Shown piece by piece: positions 51,193 through 58,618 of a stretch of 64,000 nt of DNA (position 1 is the stretch's first letter; each line of letters starts with the position of its first letter). The DNA is from Nonomuraea angiospora (GTDB lineage: Bacteria > Actinomycetota > Actinomycetes > Streptosporangiales > Streptosporangiaceae), in the NCBI RefSeq assembly GCF_014873145.1, contig NZ_JADBEK010000001.1:8494001-8558000 (forward strand). Direction: 5' to 3'. Made by a program: the position numbers and the translations under genes. The notes beneath the pieces are model-generated. The model was given only the letters and a program-made list of their open reading frames with translations. It made no database searches and was not told where the DNA came from.

Positions 51193-51229
51193 GAGCGGGT
51201 GACGGGAATCGAACCTGCGCCGTCAGCTT
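51193..51229. other. att remnant B (tRNA-Gly 3' half)
   Basis: GAGCGGGTGACGGGAATCGAACCTGCGCCGTCAGCTT matches copies A, C and D in the T-arm and acceptor region. The anticodon-loop bases that follow in them (GGGAA) are replaced by CCAAGG. The next bases belong to the truncated RelE-like toxin gene, so this is a recombination boundary. Confidence 0.75.
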
Positions 51230-51340
51230 CCAAGGAGCGGTCTCCAGCAGCGCAAACAGATCCGGGAGCGGATGCAGTGCGTGATCGGGTAGCGCGGAGA
51301 TCTGTTCCTCGGCTACGGGGTCGATGATGAGGTTGAACAC
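51230..51340 (-). pseudogene. RelE-like toxin gene truncated at the att core
   Basis: Starting at GTG 51340 right after the antitoxin's TAG, the frame encodes MFNLIIDPVAEEQISALPDHALHPLPDLFALLETAPW, the N-terminal third of a RelE/cytotoxic-translational-repressor-like toxin. From codon 38 it reads through the att remnant (KLTAQVRFPSPAP) and beyond, so the remaining toxin is lost. It is the second gene of a DUF6247-toxin pair on the minus strand. Confidence 0.65.
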
Positions 51341-51673
51341 CTAGACATCGATCCCACGAGCAGCAAGGATCTCTCGCCATGGCCTCCCCTGAGGAACCGG
51401 TTCGCCGGCCAAGGCCTGCTGGGCAAGGACGTGCATCTGCCGGCGTCCTTCGGGATCCTTTGCGGTGTCACACGCGGAGATCCACCAGCGGTGCACGAAA
51501 GCGTTCAGCGCTCCAAGATCCAGGGTCACCCTGACCTCGTCGAGCACAGCCTTGAGCCCGGCATCGAAAGCCTCGCGATCTTCCGGGACGACCAGCGCGG
51601 CACGGATGGCCCGCAGGTTCTTCTCAGGCAGAGGCGAGCCGACGGAGATGAATTCCTGCGGCTGTGCGGTCAT
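51341..51673 (-). CDS. DUF6247-family protein, probable antitoxin, 110 aa
   Basis: Pattern RAIRAALVVPEDREAFDAGLKAVLDEVRVTLDLGALNAFVHRWWISA is typical of DUF6247 proteins, which usually precede a RelE-like toxin in actinomycetes. The TAG stop is immediately followed by the toxin GTG. A 10-bp inverted repeat lies upstream of ATG 51671-51673, as expected for autoregulation. Orphaned because the toxin is truncated at att B. Confidence 0.65.
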   Translation of the reverse strand: MTAQPQEFISVGSPLPEKNLRAIRAALVVPEDREAFDAGLKAVLDEVRVTLDLGALNAFVHRWWISACDTAKDPEGRRQMHVLAQQALAGEPVPQGRPWREILAARGIDV

Positions 51674-51685
51674 GCCCGCTTCCTT

Positions 51686-51714
51686 CCCTTCCTCTAGAGA
51701 CTACAGAGGAAGGG
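51686..51714. promoter_or_regulatory. 10-bp inverted repeat upstream of the DUF6247 gene
   Basis: CCCTTCCTCT pairs with AGAGGAAGGG over a 9-nt loop, 13 bp before the DUF6247 start. It may be the autoregulatory operator of the toxin-antitoxin pair, or a leader hairpin. Confidence 0.5.
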
Positions 51715-51878
51715 TGACATCCTTCACGCACCCACGAGAGCTGGGCCTGCCAAGCCCTGTTCAGAGCCGTTCGCGCGGCTGCTCGTCGGGACCCTGGCTG
51801 TTCAGATCCGCCCCGGTCAGTTCGTGATCGTCCGCTTGAGAGGCGCCACGCTGTGTGCTTCCCCGCGGTGCAGTGATC

Positions 51879-52106
51879 TCAGAGTTTGTACAGCTTGTTG
51901 AATGGTGTCGTGATTCGTTCCTGCCGTGATCCGAAATCGACGACCACGGCGACCTCGTCTTCTACACCGATGACGACACCAAGGCCATACCGGTCGTGGG
52001 TCACCTGGTCGTTCACGCTGAACCGCTCGGCAGGCGGGGCGGGTGGCGGAGGTTTGAAGGGACTTGTGGACAGGTGAGGGCGGGACTGGCCGCTTGCTGA
52101 CTTCAT
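51879..52106 (-). CDS. SH3-like small protein, 75 aa
   Basis: After a basic, Pro-rich N-terminus (SPFKPPPPAPPAERF) the protein has FSVNDQVTHDRYGLGVVIGVEDEVAVVVDFGSRQERITTPFNKLYKL, a beta-barrel segment like the CarD/PcrA C-terminal Tudor-like domains (V-D-V-H-YG-G-V). Common as a small conserved actinomycete protein of unknown role, probably nucleic-acid or RNA-polymerase associated. ATG 52106 has GGAGGG immediately upstream. It survives between two att remnants. Confidence 0.65.
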   Translation of the reverse strand: MKSASGQSRPHLSTSPFKPPPPAPPAERFSVNDQVTHDRYGLGVVIGVEDEVAVVVDFGSRQERITTPFNKLYKL

Positions 52107-52219
52107 TCCCTCCAGTATGCGCCGCTTCTGAGAACGCTCACGACGTGGGATCGACAAGCTCGCCTAAATGATCAAGGTCCGGGTGAGGATTCGACTCCGG
52201 ATTTGGGCCTTCGAGTTTG

Positions 52220-52260
52220 GAGCGGGCGACGGAAACCGAATCTCGCGCTGTCGGTGGGGA
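52220..52260. other. att remnant E, degenerate
   Basis: GAGCGGGCGACGGAAACCGAATCTCGCGCTGTCGG aligns with the other att copies with several mismatches. It is preceded by GATCAAGGTCCGG and GGGCCTTC, a decayed form of the integrase-end hairpin. It is the oldest-looking att copy. Confidence 0.5.
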
Positions 52261-52309
52261 CCGGCTACGCGGTCCTGAGCTGGGAAAGCCGAGGCAGGTC
52301 AGGGTGGCC

Positions 52310-52652
52310 GGTTGACCGTGGAGGTGGGACGGGCGCGGGTCGGCATCCCGCAAGCGAGCATCCCGCGCTTCCAGAGCACCTGAGCACCTACGTCGGCATC
52401 GAGCCGGGGGCGCTGCTCTTCCCCGGCGCGAAGGGCGGACCGTTGCGGGCGCATCGGTCAACACGCATACGAGCTGGGTTGACGTGGTCAGGGACATGGG
52501 CATGCCTGGCCTGCACTTCCGTGATCTGCGTCACGCCGGGAACATGGGGCCGAGTCGGGCGCGAGGCTCAAGGACCTGATAACCCGATGGGACACGACAA
52601 CGTGCTTGCGGCGGCGATCTATCAGCACGCCGTAAAGAGGTGCCGACAAAGC
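52310..52652 (+). pseudogene. Integrase pseudogene 2, C-terminal part
   Basis: Pieces in three frames: HLSTYVGIEPGALLFPGAKGGPLRAH, then GMPGLHFRDLRHAGN with the RHxxH box intact, then RLKDLITRWDTTTC-like with NPMGHDNVLAAAIYQHAVK carrying the catalytic Tyr. Frameshifts interrupt all joins. It ends abruptly at about 52652 where a HycA-like pseudogene begins, so a recombination joined the integrase end to that gene. Confidence 0.75.
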
Positions 52653-52989
52653 CAGCCGAAACGGACGAATGGCGATGTCGCCGAACTCGAGGTCAGGGGA
52701 GTTCGGCGAGCCATTCGCTCAGTCGCTGGACCGCGGCATCTACCGACTCCCTGTGCCTGTCGTCGGCTCAGGTGCACTCGATGCGCGAGTCAAGGTAGCT
52801 GCCATCAGGGCTGAAGCGGTGGAGGATGGCGTACCACCGCTTATGTGACAACCAATCCTCGGTCATTGAGTAGTCCTCCCGGAAGGCGGCTACGACCCCG
52901 CCAAGGAACTGGCCATCGCACCACTGGCCGATGCTGTCGGTGTGGTAGGCGGGCTCGTATGAAATCGGGATGACCTCGGGATACGTCAC
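52653..52989 (-). pseudogene. Truncated HycA-like gene copy with a premature stop
   Basis: Close paralogue of the gene at 45070-45525. The same leaderless start (TACGGT and GTG 52989) and the sequences VTYPEVIPISYEPAYHTDSIGQW and MTEDWLSHKRWYAILHRF are conserved. The frame stops at 52768 (TGA in place of a GGG-like codon of the intact copy), although homology continues to 52653 and then ends at the junction with an integrase fragment. Therefore it is a decayed duplicate. Confidence 0.8.
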
Positions 52990-53069
52990 GCCCCGAACCG
53001 TAGCCACCTTGTACGACAATCTCCTGTTCTGCCCTCCCAGAACGGCTGACGCTCCCAAAGCGATTCGCT

Positions 53070-53083
53070 AACTCGTCTTGTCG
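53070..53083 (-). promoter_or_regulatory. GntR/KorSA-type box, isolated copy
   Basis: On the minus strand CGACAAGACGAGTT is identical to the box before pra (58160-58173) and one base different from that before the GntR gene (56487-56500). Here it has no promoter-proximal target; it may mark a lost element promoter. Confidence 0.55.
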
Positions 53084-53264
53084 AAGTTGTCATCACAACC
53101 GAAGATCTTCCTGCCCGGGCCCGGGCCTTGCGGATGGTGATCATCCCGGAGCCGGAGCGCCCCCGCCGGAGGCTTTGTTTGTGCTGTCACTCATGCGTAT
53201 GGCTCACGCTGTTCGACGAGAAAATATGGTTGCTGGAGCTGGGTGAGTTGTCTAGGTTGCCACG

Positions 53265-53855
53265 GTGGGCGAGGTTGCGGAGTTGAACGGTCCTACGCTG
53301 TTGTGCATTGTTGGACCTCCAGCGGTTGGCAAGATGGCGGTCGCCTATGAGATCGCACAGCTGACCGGGATGAAGGTCTTTCACAACCATTTGGCTATCG
53401 AGCCGGTGCTGCGGTTTTTCGAGTTCGGCAGCGAGCCTTACGTGCGTCTCGTTGGCGAGTTCAGACGACGGGTCTTTGAGGAGGTGGCCGCTAGCGATCT
53501 GGCTGGTCTGATCTTCACGTTCGTGTGGGCGTTCGACGATCCTGCAGATGAGGCTGAGCTGGAGCGTTACGCTGCTCCGTTCCGTAACAGGGAAGGACGG
53601 GTTTTCTATCTGGAGCTGTCCGCGAGCCAGGAGGTGCGTCTGGAGCGGAACAAGGGGGAGCTTCGCCTGGCTGAGAAGCCGTCGAAACGTGATCTCGACT
53701 GGTCGCGGCGAAACCTTCTGGAGATGGACGCCAAGTACCAGCTGAACTCGAATGGCGAGTTCACGGATCGGGCCGACTACTTGCGGATCGACAATACCGA
53801 GCTGTCGGCGGCCGCAGTCGCGAAGCTAGCCATCAAGCACTTCGGTCTCAGATAG
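53265..53855 (+). CDS. P-loop kinase-like protein, 196 aa
   Basis: Walker A loop LLCIVGPPAVGKMAVAYEIAQ at the N-terminus, then HNHLAIEPVLRFFEF, a nucleotide-kinase-like adenylate/shikimate-kinase-type fold, with LEMDAKYQLNSNGEF and ADYLRIDNTELSAAAVA towards the end. The unusual PPAVGKMA has Met-Ala instead of ST after the lysine. Substrate unknown. GTG 53265 follows TAGGTT (53253-53258) by 6 nt, leaderless. GC content is lower than in region 1. Confidence 0.7.
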   Translation: MGEVAELNGPTLLCIVGPPAVGKMAVAYEIAQLTGMKVFHNHLAIEPVLRFFEFGSEPYVRLVGEFRRRVFEEVAASDLAGLIFTFVWAFDDPADEAELERYAAPFRNREGRVFYLELSASQEVRLERNKGELRLAEKPSKRDLDWSRRNLLEMDAKYQLNSNGEFTDRADYLRIDNTELSAAAVAKLAIKHFGLR

Positions 53856-54032
53856 CGGTTACGAGTATGGATTGCTCGGCTTGGAGATCGTGGGACTGGG
53901 CGGCTTCATCCGTCCATGCGCGGCCCGAGCACGGCGCGCGCGAGAACGGCCCCCAGGCCGCACGCGCAGCGTGCGGCCGAGCGCAGGGCCGCGCCGGCGG
54001 CGCGGAGCGTCGCCGCTTGATACCTACAAGAA

Positions 54033-54857
54033 CTATTCGGCAGTGCGCTGGTTGTGCCTGGCGGCCTTGCAGGCCTCGGTGATGAGTTCGATGAGATCGG
54101 CTATGAGTTTCGGGCTTGCGGCGATGGTTGCGTGGGCGCTCATGCTGTGGGGGCTGCCGTCGAGGTCGACGACCGCGGCTCCGGCTTCGCGGGCGATGAT
54201 GACGCCGGCGGCGGTGTCCCATGGGTTGTTGGTGAGCATGATGTTGGCGTCGATCTTGCCGTCTGCGACCCAGGCGAGATCGATCGCGGCTGAGCCGAAC
54301 ATCCGTATGCGTTGGACGCGTGCGGCCAGTTCCTGGGTCAGGGCGAGACGGGGCCGGTTCCGTTCGTGGGCATTCGTGCCCACGGCATAGTCGCCGATGG
54401 CCACGATGGCGGTTTCCAACTCGCGGGCATCGCTCACTCGAATGTCGGATCCGTTGGCTTGAGCACCTGCCCCTTCGGCTGCTGTATAGCGGATATCGAG
54501 GAACGGGAGATCGATGACTCCGAGCGTGGGCATGTCCTTGTCGATCAGCCCGAGAGATACCCCGCACAGTGGGATGCCGTGCAGGAAGTTGGCTGTTCCG
54601 TCCAGCGGGTCGAGTGCCCACATCAGGCCGTCACCCATGCGGCTGACGCCCTCTTCTTCACCGAGGAACCCGATCTCAGGTGTCTCTCGCGACAGGAATT
54701 CGCGTACGGCGTGTTCTACGGCGTAGTCCACTTCTGTCGCCATGTCACGGTCACCTTTGGCGGTGACGACACCGGGAGTCTTGGTTCTGATGATGTCGCT
54801 GGCGATTGATACGGCGCGTTCGGCGATGGGGAGAAGCGTTCGGGCGTCGATGGTCAT
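54033..54857 (-). CDS. Inositol-monophosphatase-family protein, 274 aa
   Basis: Mg/Li-dependent phosphatase fold. Motifs are GFLGEEEG (metal Glu), WALDPLDGTANFLHG (the DPLDGTxN core) and NPWDTAAGVIIAREAGA (motif B with the WD pair). Substrate could be inositol, histidinol or fructose phosphate. Start ATG 54857 overlaps the stop of the DUF5919 regulator (ATGA), so the two are coupled. This regulator-IMPase pairing is found in other actinomycete genomes (recalled, not checked here). Confidence 0.85.
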   Translation of the reverse strand: MTIDARTLLPIAERAVSIASDIIRTKTPGVVTAKGDRDMATEVDYAVEHAVREFLSRETPEIGFLGEEEGVSRMGDGLMWALDPLDGTANFLHGIPLCGVSLGLIDKDMPTLGVIDLPFLDIRYTAAEGAGAQANGSDIRVSDARELETAIVAIGDYAVGTNAHERNRPRLALTQELAARVQRIRMFGSAAIDLAWVADGKIDANIMLTNNPWDTAAGVIIAREAGAAVVDLDGSPHSMSAHATIAASPKLIADLIELITEACKAARHNQRTAE

Positions 54858-55752
54858 ACAGGTTTGCTCCGCTCCCACATATCCCTGAACACCTGGTCGA
54901 AGACGGGGAACAACCCCTCCGCGGCGGTGTTGTCTTTGATCACGAAGGTTGGCGAGTCGACTCCGCGGGACTGCGGTAGATACGGCTGGACCACGCAGAG
55001 CGCCCGGTCAACGATCAGCAGGTTGAAGCGGATCGTCTCGTCGTAGACGTGGAGTTCGAGGCGCTGGGCCGACGCGGTGTCGAGTCGATCGCGCAGCCTG
55101 GTCAGCATGGTGATGTTAAGTGCTGTGAGGGTCGTCAGAGTGTTGTCGGTGTAGCGCTCTTCTGCTTCGCGGGCGCGGATCGCCTGGCCTTTGGGGTCGA
55201 GGAAGAGGCAGCGGATGCGGGTGCCGGAGTCCAGCAGGCGCCTGAGCTGATGGTCGGGGTGGCTCTGGCAGATGATGTTGAGCGACAGTCCCGCCGCGCT
55301 GATCTCCTTCGCGCTGTCGAACATCGCCGATGGGGGATAAGCGGATGAGAAGGCGGAGCGGCTGCTGAAGACCGCGGTTACGTCGGCCATCTGCGGCATC
55401 GCGCAGGCCGCAACCTCGGGGCCGGCGCTTCGGGCTGGCTCTGGCTCTGTCCTCGGCGTGGGACTTCGACGGCGCCCGTGGAGAACAGCTCACGTGCGGA
55501 CTTCCCCGGGAACATCGCTTCCAAGACGCGGCAGTGGCCCGAGTAGGGCAAGCCCTTGAGTTCGCCTGTCAGCCATCGATGGAGCTGCGCACGGCTCGGC
55601 CAACCACCCTGCAACGACGGGTCCACCTTCTTGGCGGCTTTGTCGTACTCCTTACAGAACGTGCTGTAGGTCTGCCAGTGGCGTTGCGTCAGAAGGATCT
55701 TCAACAGGATCGGCTGGTCAGTCATGATCCGCGCCTCGGGCTGGGGTGCCAT
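54854..55752 (-). pseudogene. DUF5919 transcription regulator broken by a frameshift (or two overlapping genes)
   Basis: The first part (55752 to 55378) encodes LLKILLTQRHWQTYSTFCKEYDKAAKKVDP and RAQLHRWLTGELKGLPYSGHCRVLEAMFPGKSA, the HTH-like N-terminal domain. The second part (55399 to 54854) encodes DVTAVFSSRSAFSSAYPP, LSLNIICQSHPDHQLRRLL and YDETIRFNLLIVD, the DUF5919 domain. In relatives these are one protein; here the frames differ, with the shift near 55400-55460. Start 55752 follows TAACCT by 8 nt on the minus strand. If the shift is a sequencing error the gene is intact. Whether a programmed frameshift occurs cannot be told. Confidence 0.7.
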
Positions 55753-55879
55753 ACAGGCCCAGGTTAGCGACAGAGACGGGCTCGGACGAGACAAAGAAGA
55801 GACGAACGGAGACGAGTCGATCACAGACGGTACTCGCGGGCGATCGAGACGTGACAGTCTCTCGGGCAACCCTCGTTAC

Positions 55880-56044
55880 ATGACTGCGCCATGCGACTCC
55901 TGCTCCGGTCGGGGCTGGAAATACGTCAGCCTCCGCCGAGGCGTTGTGGCGGCCGAGAACTCGGGCGATGCCACTGTCGATGACCGACGCCGGGATGACT
56001 GCTGGCGGTGCAGCGGAACGGGGCAGGCGGGTGCGCTGCTGTGA
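55880..56044 (+). CDS. Small AICE-type Cys-rich protein, 54 aa
   Basis: Contains APCDSCSGRGWKYVSLRR and DDCWRCSGTGQ, two CxxCxGxG motifs in the manner of DnaJ zinc centres. Such peptides accompany the regulatory block of AICEs, where their role is unknown. Its TGA overlaps the next GTG. It is divergent from the DUF5919 regulator. Confidence 0.6.
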   Translation: MTAPCDSCSGRGWKYVSLRRGVVAAENSGDATVDDRRRDDCWRCSGTGQAGALL

Positions 56045-56331
56045 ACATCTACGCTGGCTGCTTTGCGCCTCATGTTGCTCCGCCTCGACCCGATCACATG
56101 CGCTTGGTCTGGCAGGAGGTCGCAAAGGAGCAGGGTCCCCCGCGTGTGGTCGAGTACACATGCGGGTGCGAGGACACGGCTTATGAGCTGTGTCGTGAGG
56201 CTGGCCTCCTCTATCTCCGTCGGACTGAGCGACGCGACGGGGTGGTGCAGACGGTCCACGAGACGTATCGCTGGCGGGCCAAGGAAGCTCTAGGTGTCTG
56301 GAATGCCCTTCTCGACGGTGGGGCTCTTTAG
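56041..56331 (+). CDS. Small AICE-associated protein, 96 aa
   Basis: Unrecognised beyond this setting. Contains EYTCGCEDTAYELCREAGLLYLRR, a short Cys-containing beta-hairpin-like region, and ends HETYRWRAKEALGVWNALLDGG. GTG 56041 overlaps the upstream stop by 4 bp, so the two small genes are cotranslated. Likely an element accessory protein. Confidence 0.55.
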   Translation: MNIYAGCFAPHVAPPRPDHMRLVWQEVAKEQGPPRVVEYTCGCEDTAYELCREAGLLYLRRTERRDGVVQTVHETYRWRAKEALGVWNALLDGGAL

Positions 56332-56467
56332 TGGGCGTGGCGCTGGGTGAAGTTCAGGGGCGCCCTTCGTCGCGTCTAGGGGGTTGGAGGAGGGACTTTC
56401 TGATGCGCAGCGAGACGGTCCTTCCACCAGTTCGTACCTTCCCGTGCTTTGGGGGAGACAGGCTGTC

Positions 56468-56501
56468 CAACTCGAACTAGGCTTTACGACAAGTCGAGTT
56501 G
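56468..56501 (+). promoter_or_regulatory. GntR-gene promoter with autoregulatory box
   Basis: CAACTCGA (56468) pairs with TCGAGTTG (56494) across TAGGCT (56478-56483), a -10-like box. CGACAAGTCGAGTT (56487-56500) differs by one base from the box before pra. Binding of the GntR product here would switch off its own gene. Confidence 0.65.
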
Positions 56502-56514
56502 TTGGATGGTCGTC

Positions 56515-57246
56515 ATGTCGTCTGAAGAGTTCGCGCCACCGAAGTACGCCCAGATCGTGCAGACGATCAGGCAGAAGATCGCGGACGGGACCTATCCGCC
56601 CGGGTCCCTGCTGCCGTCGGAGACGCAGCTTGTTCGAGACTTCAAGGTGAGCCGTCCGACAGTCGTCCGTGCCCTCCAGGTTCTTCAGCTCCGTGGGGTC
56701 ATCGAACGTGAGCATGGCAAGGGGTCCTTCGTGAAGGCTGCCCCACCGGGCGCGTCCAGCCAAACCCCTCGTCCGGGCCGAGCTGTCCTGGACCGGGTGG
56801 AAGCCGACGAGAACTGCACGATCATCGATGCTGGACCACTAACGGCTACTGCTGCGGTCGCGAAGCTGTTGGACGTGCCGGAAGGGTCAACGGTAGTACG
56901 GCGCCGTGTTCTCTTCCGTGATGATGACCGGCCAACCGACCTGTTCACCATGTGGTGTCCCGCGCAGCAGGCCGAGGGGACACAACTCGGCGAGGCGCAA
57001 CTGCTCACCGCCGGCATCAGGCAACATTTCCGGGCGAGCAAGGGACTCAAACTGCAACACGTCGTTGAAAGGCTGAGCGCTCGTCACCCCTCGGCCGACG
57101 AGTCGAAGGCGTTGCAGATTCCTAAGTCTTCGGCGGTCCTCGGGGTGCTTGCGAGCATCTTCAACGGTGGTGGGCGGCCCGTGCTGGTGGTAGACCTCGT
57201 CCTTCCAGGCGACCTCCATGAGTTGGAGGACTCCTACTCGCTGTAG
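56515..57246 (+). CDS. GntR/UTRA repressor, KorSA-like, 243 aa
   Basis: GntR winged HTH: KYAQIVQTIRQKIADGTYPPGSLLPSETQLVRDFKVSRPTVVRALQVLQLRGVIERE (about residues 8-65), followed by a UTRA ligand domain (about 80-240). This is the architecture of KorSA-type repressors that silence excision and transfer of AICEs. Its own promoter and the pra promoter share a 14-bp box, supporting that role. ATG 56515 is chosen because an upstream ATG would include the -10 region. Confidence 0.82.
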   Translation: MSSEEFAPPKYAQIVQTIRQKIADGTYPPGSLLPSETQLVRDFKVSRPTVVRALQVLQLRGVIEREHGKGSFVKAAPPGASSQTPRPGRAVLDRVEADENCTIIDAGPLTATAAVAKLLDVPEGSTVVRRRVLFRDDDRPTDLFTMWCPAQQAEGTQLGEAQLLTAGIRQHFRASKGLKLQHVVERLSARHPSADESKALQIPKSSAVLGVLASIFNGGGRPVLVVDLVLPGDLHELEDSYSL

Positions 57247-57271
57247 GCGAAGCCTCCGCGCGCAACCAGAC

Positions 57272-58033
57272 CTACTCGTACCCGACTTCGCGCTCGTTAG
57301 CGACTTCGTTGGCTGGGGGAGCCTGGATAGTTACCTCTGGACGCCAGTCGGAAAAACGAGTGTCGAAGATGAGGTCGGTTGAATCACTGTTCTTCTCAGA
57401 GGTCACCAATCGGCGGACCAGTCCCTTGGAGTCGGTGGATAGCCGCCAGTTGAGTACGACCGTCTTGTAGTCGAAGCCTTTGGGATAATCCGCGCGAAGC
57501 GATGAGGAGACTTTGTATATCTCGCCGAGCGAAACCGCTCCAGAGTACAGAGTCTCGCCTTTACCGCGGCGAACCGTGGTAGTCGACTTGAGCAACGCAC
57601 CCAAGGTGGCAGGCTCGAGTACGTTCACCATCTGCAGGAAGCCGACCGCAGGCTGAACTTTGTCGTTCCTCAAAACCCACTGCTTACCTTCGGGCAGTAC
57701 CGGGCTTCCATCGTTAAATATGCGGCCCCAGTAGTACATTCGACCATCAACGATGATGTCCCTGTGATGCTGAGGTATGTCCTCGTATCCGAGGGTCATG
57801 AGGGTGCGGTCCGAGGCGACCGGGCGGCCTGACCGATCGAGCTTCACCAGGACTTTCGCTCGGATGCCAACAATCTTCTTGGTGGGTTTGGTACCTCTCT
57901 CTACGATCGTGACTCCTCTGTACTTGGACAGCTGAGCCTTCAACGCGGACACAGGATCGGCAGCCTCAGCGCTCGCCGGGAGCGCGGTCATGGCTAACAA
58001 CACCACCGTCACGGTAACGACGAACCGCTTCAT
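57272..58033 (-). CDS. Secreted protein of unknown function (LolA/LppX-like size), 253 aa
   Basis: Signal peptide MKRFVVTVTVVLLAMTALPASAEA, then DPVSALKAQLSKYRGVTIVERG, a mostly beta region (VLVKLDRSGRPVASDRT, TLYSGAVSLGEIYKVS) ending TIQAPPANEVANER. The organisation (signal peptide, one beta-rich domain) recalls secreted mycobacterial-type LppX/LolA-like carriers, but no lipobox is present and I do not recognise it. GGAGG lies just before ATG 58033. It is on the opposite strand inside the element. Confidence 0.6.
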   Translation of the reverse strand: MKRFVVTVTVVLLAMTALPASAEAADPVSALKAQLSKYRGVTIVERGTKPTKKIVGIRAKVLVKLDRSGRPVASDRTLMTLGYEDIPQHHRDIIVDGRMYYWGRIFNDGSPVLPEGKQWVLRNDKVQPAVGFLQMVNVLEPATLGALLKSTTTVRRGKGETLYSGAVSLGEIYKVSSSLRADYPKGFDYKTVVLNWRLSTDSKGLVRRLVTSEKNSDSTDLIFDTRFSDWRPEVTIQAPPANEVANEREVGYE

Positions 58034-58155
58034 AGAGCCTCCAGACTCGAAGTCGTCCAGAATTCTGCCGATTCGTCCGCCGTCGGGCCAAGTGGTTCTA
58101 AGAAAACTTGCGAACTTGTGTTGTCGAGCACCGAAAAGCTGGGAACCGTCACGGC

Positions 58156-58197
58156 AACTCGACAAGACGAGTTAGCGACAAGACGACTAGCTAGGAT
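58156..58197 (+). promoter_or_regulatory. pra promoter with two GntR boxes
   Basis: AACTCG-ACAAGA-CGAGTT is a perfect inverted repeat containing CGACAAGACGAGTT (58160). A second CGACAAGACGAC starts at 58176, exactly 16 bp on. TAGGAT (58192-58197) is followed after 7 nt by the pra ATG. The repressor would cover the -35 region of a leaderless promoter. Confidence 0.7.
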
Positions 58198-58204
58198 CAG
58201 CCTC

Positions 58205-58618
58205 ATGGCACTGCAAGGTCCCATCCCCGTCACGTTCGACATGGTCTTCCCGCACGGCTGCTACATCGTGGGCGAGGTCGAGCCCGTCAAGGACTTCGAC
58301 GCCTCGACCAACGGACGCTTCGTCCAGACCCGCGACAAGCAGAGCGGAGAGCTCGTCTGGCAGGTCAGCGTCATGGACGCGGACCCGTCGCTCAAGGCGG
58401 CTCAGAAGACCGTCTCCGTCAAGATCCTCAGCCCGACGCAGCCGGTTCCTCCGGCTCCGATGGCCGGACTGCCGTTCACGCCGGTCGAGTTCGACCACAT
58501 GACCGCAACGCCGTACGTCAACCAGGCCGGGCGGCTGGCGTACTCGATCAAGGTTCGCGAGATGCGTGCTCCTCGTCCGGCCGGTAAGGCGACAGCCACT
58601 GCCAAGGACGCGGCGTGA
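58205..58618 (+). CDS. pra: Pra-type activator of replication, integration and excision, 137 aa
   Basis: Very like Pra proteins of AICEs: MALQGPIPVTFDMVFPHGCYIVGEVEPVKDFDAST, LVWQVSVMDADPSL and VEFDHMTATPYVNQAGRLAYSIK. In pSAM2 Pra activates rep-xis-int transcription and is repressed by KorSA; here the same pair of boxes is seen. The downstream genes overlap or abut (TGATG). With rep, xis and an intact int missing, its targets are gone. Confidence 0.85.
   Translation: MALQGPIPVTFDMVFPHGCYIVGEVEPVKDFDASTNGRFVQTRDKQSGELVWQVSVMDADPSLKAAQKTVSVKILSPTQPVPPAPMAGLPFTPVEFDHMTATPYVNQAGRLAYSIKVREMRAPRPAGKATATAKDAA

Larger units (their letters stand above)
48544..51229. mobile_element. Degraded integrative-element segment between att remnants A and B
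   Basis: Bounded by two tRNA-Gly-like att copies. It contains a DUF4265-like gene, an integrase N-terminal fragment (49415-49844), an EF-hand gene and an integrase C-terminal fragment (50815-51105), all on the + strand. No replication, excision or transfer genes survive. Boundaries are inferred from the att repeats. Confidence 0.55.

Noticed and set aside
53101..53170. GC-rich hairpin-like sequence (CCCGGGCCCGGG and nearby CCGGAG) as a defined terminator
   Set aside because: Symmetry is short and no gene clearly ends there, so it could be random in high-GC DNA.
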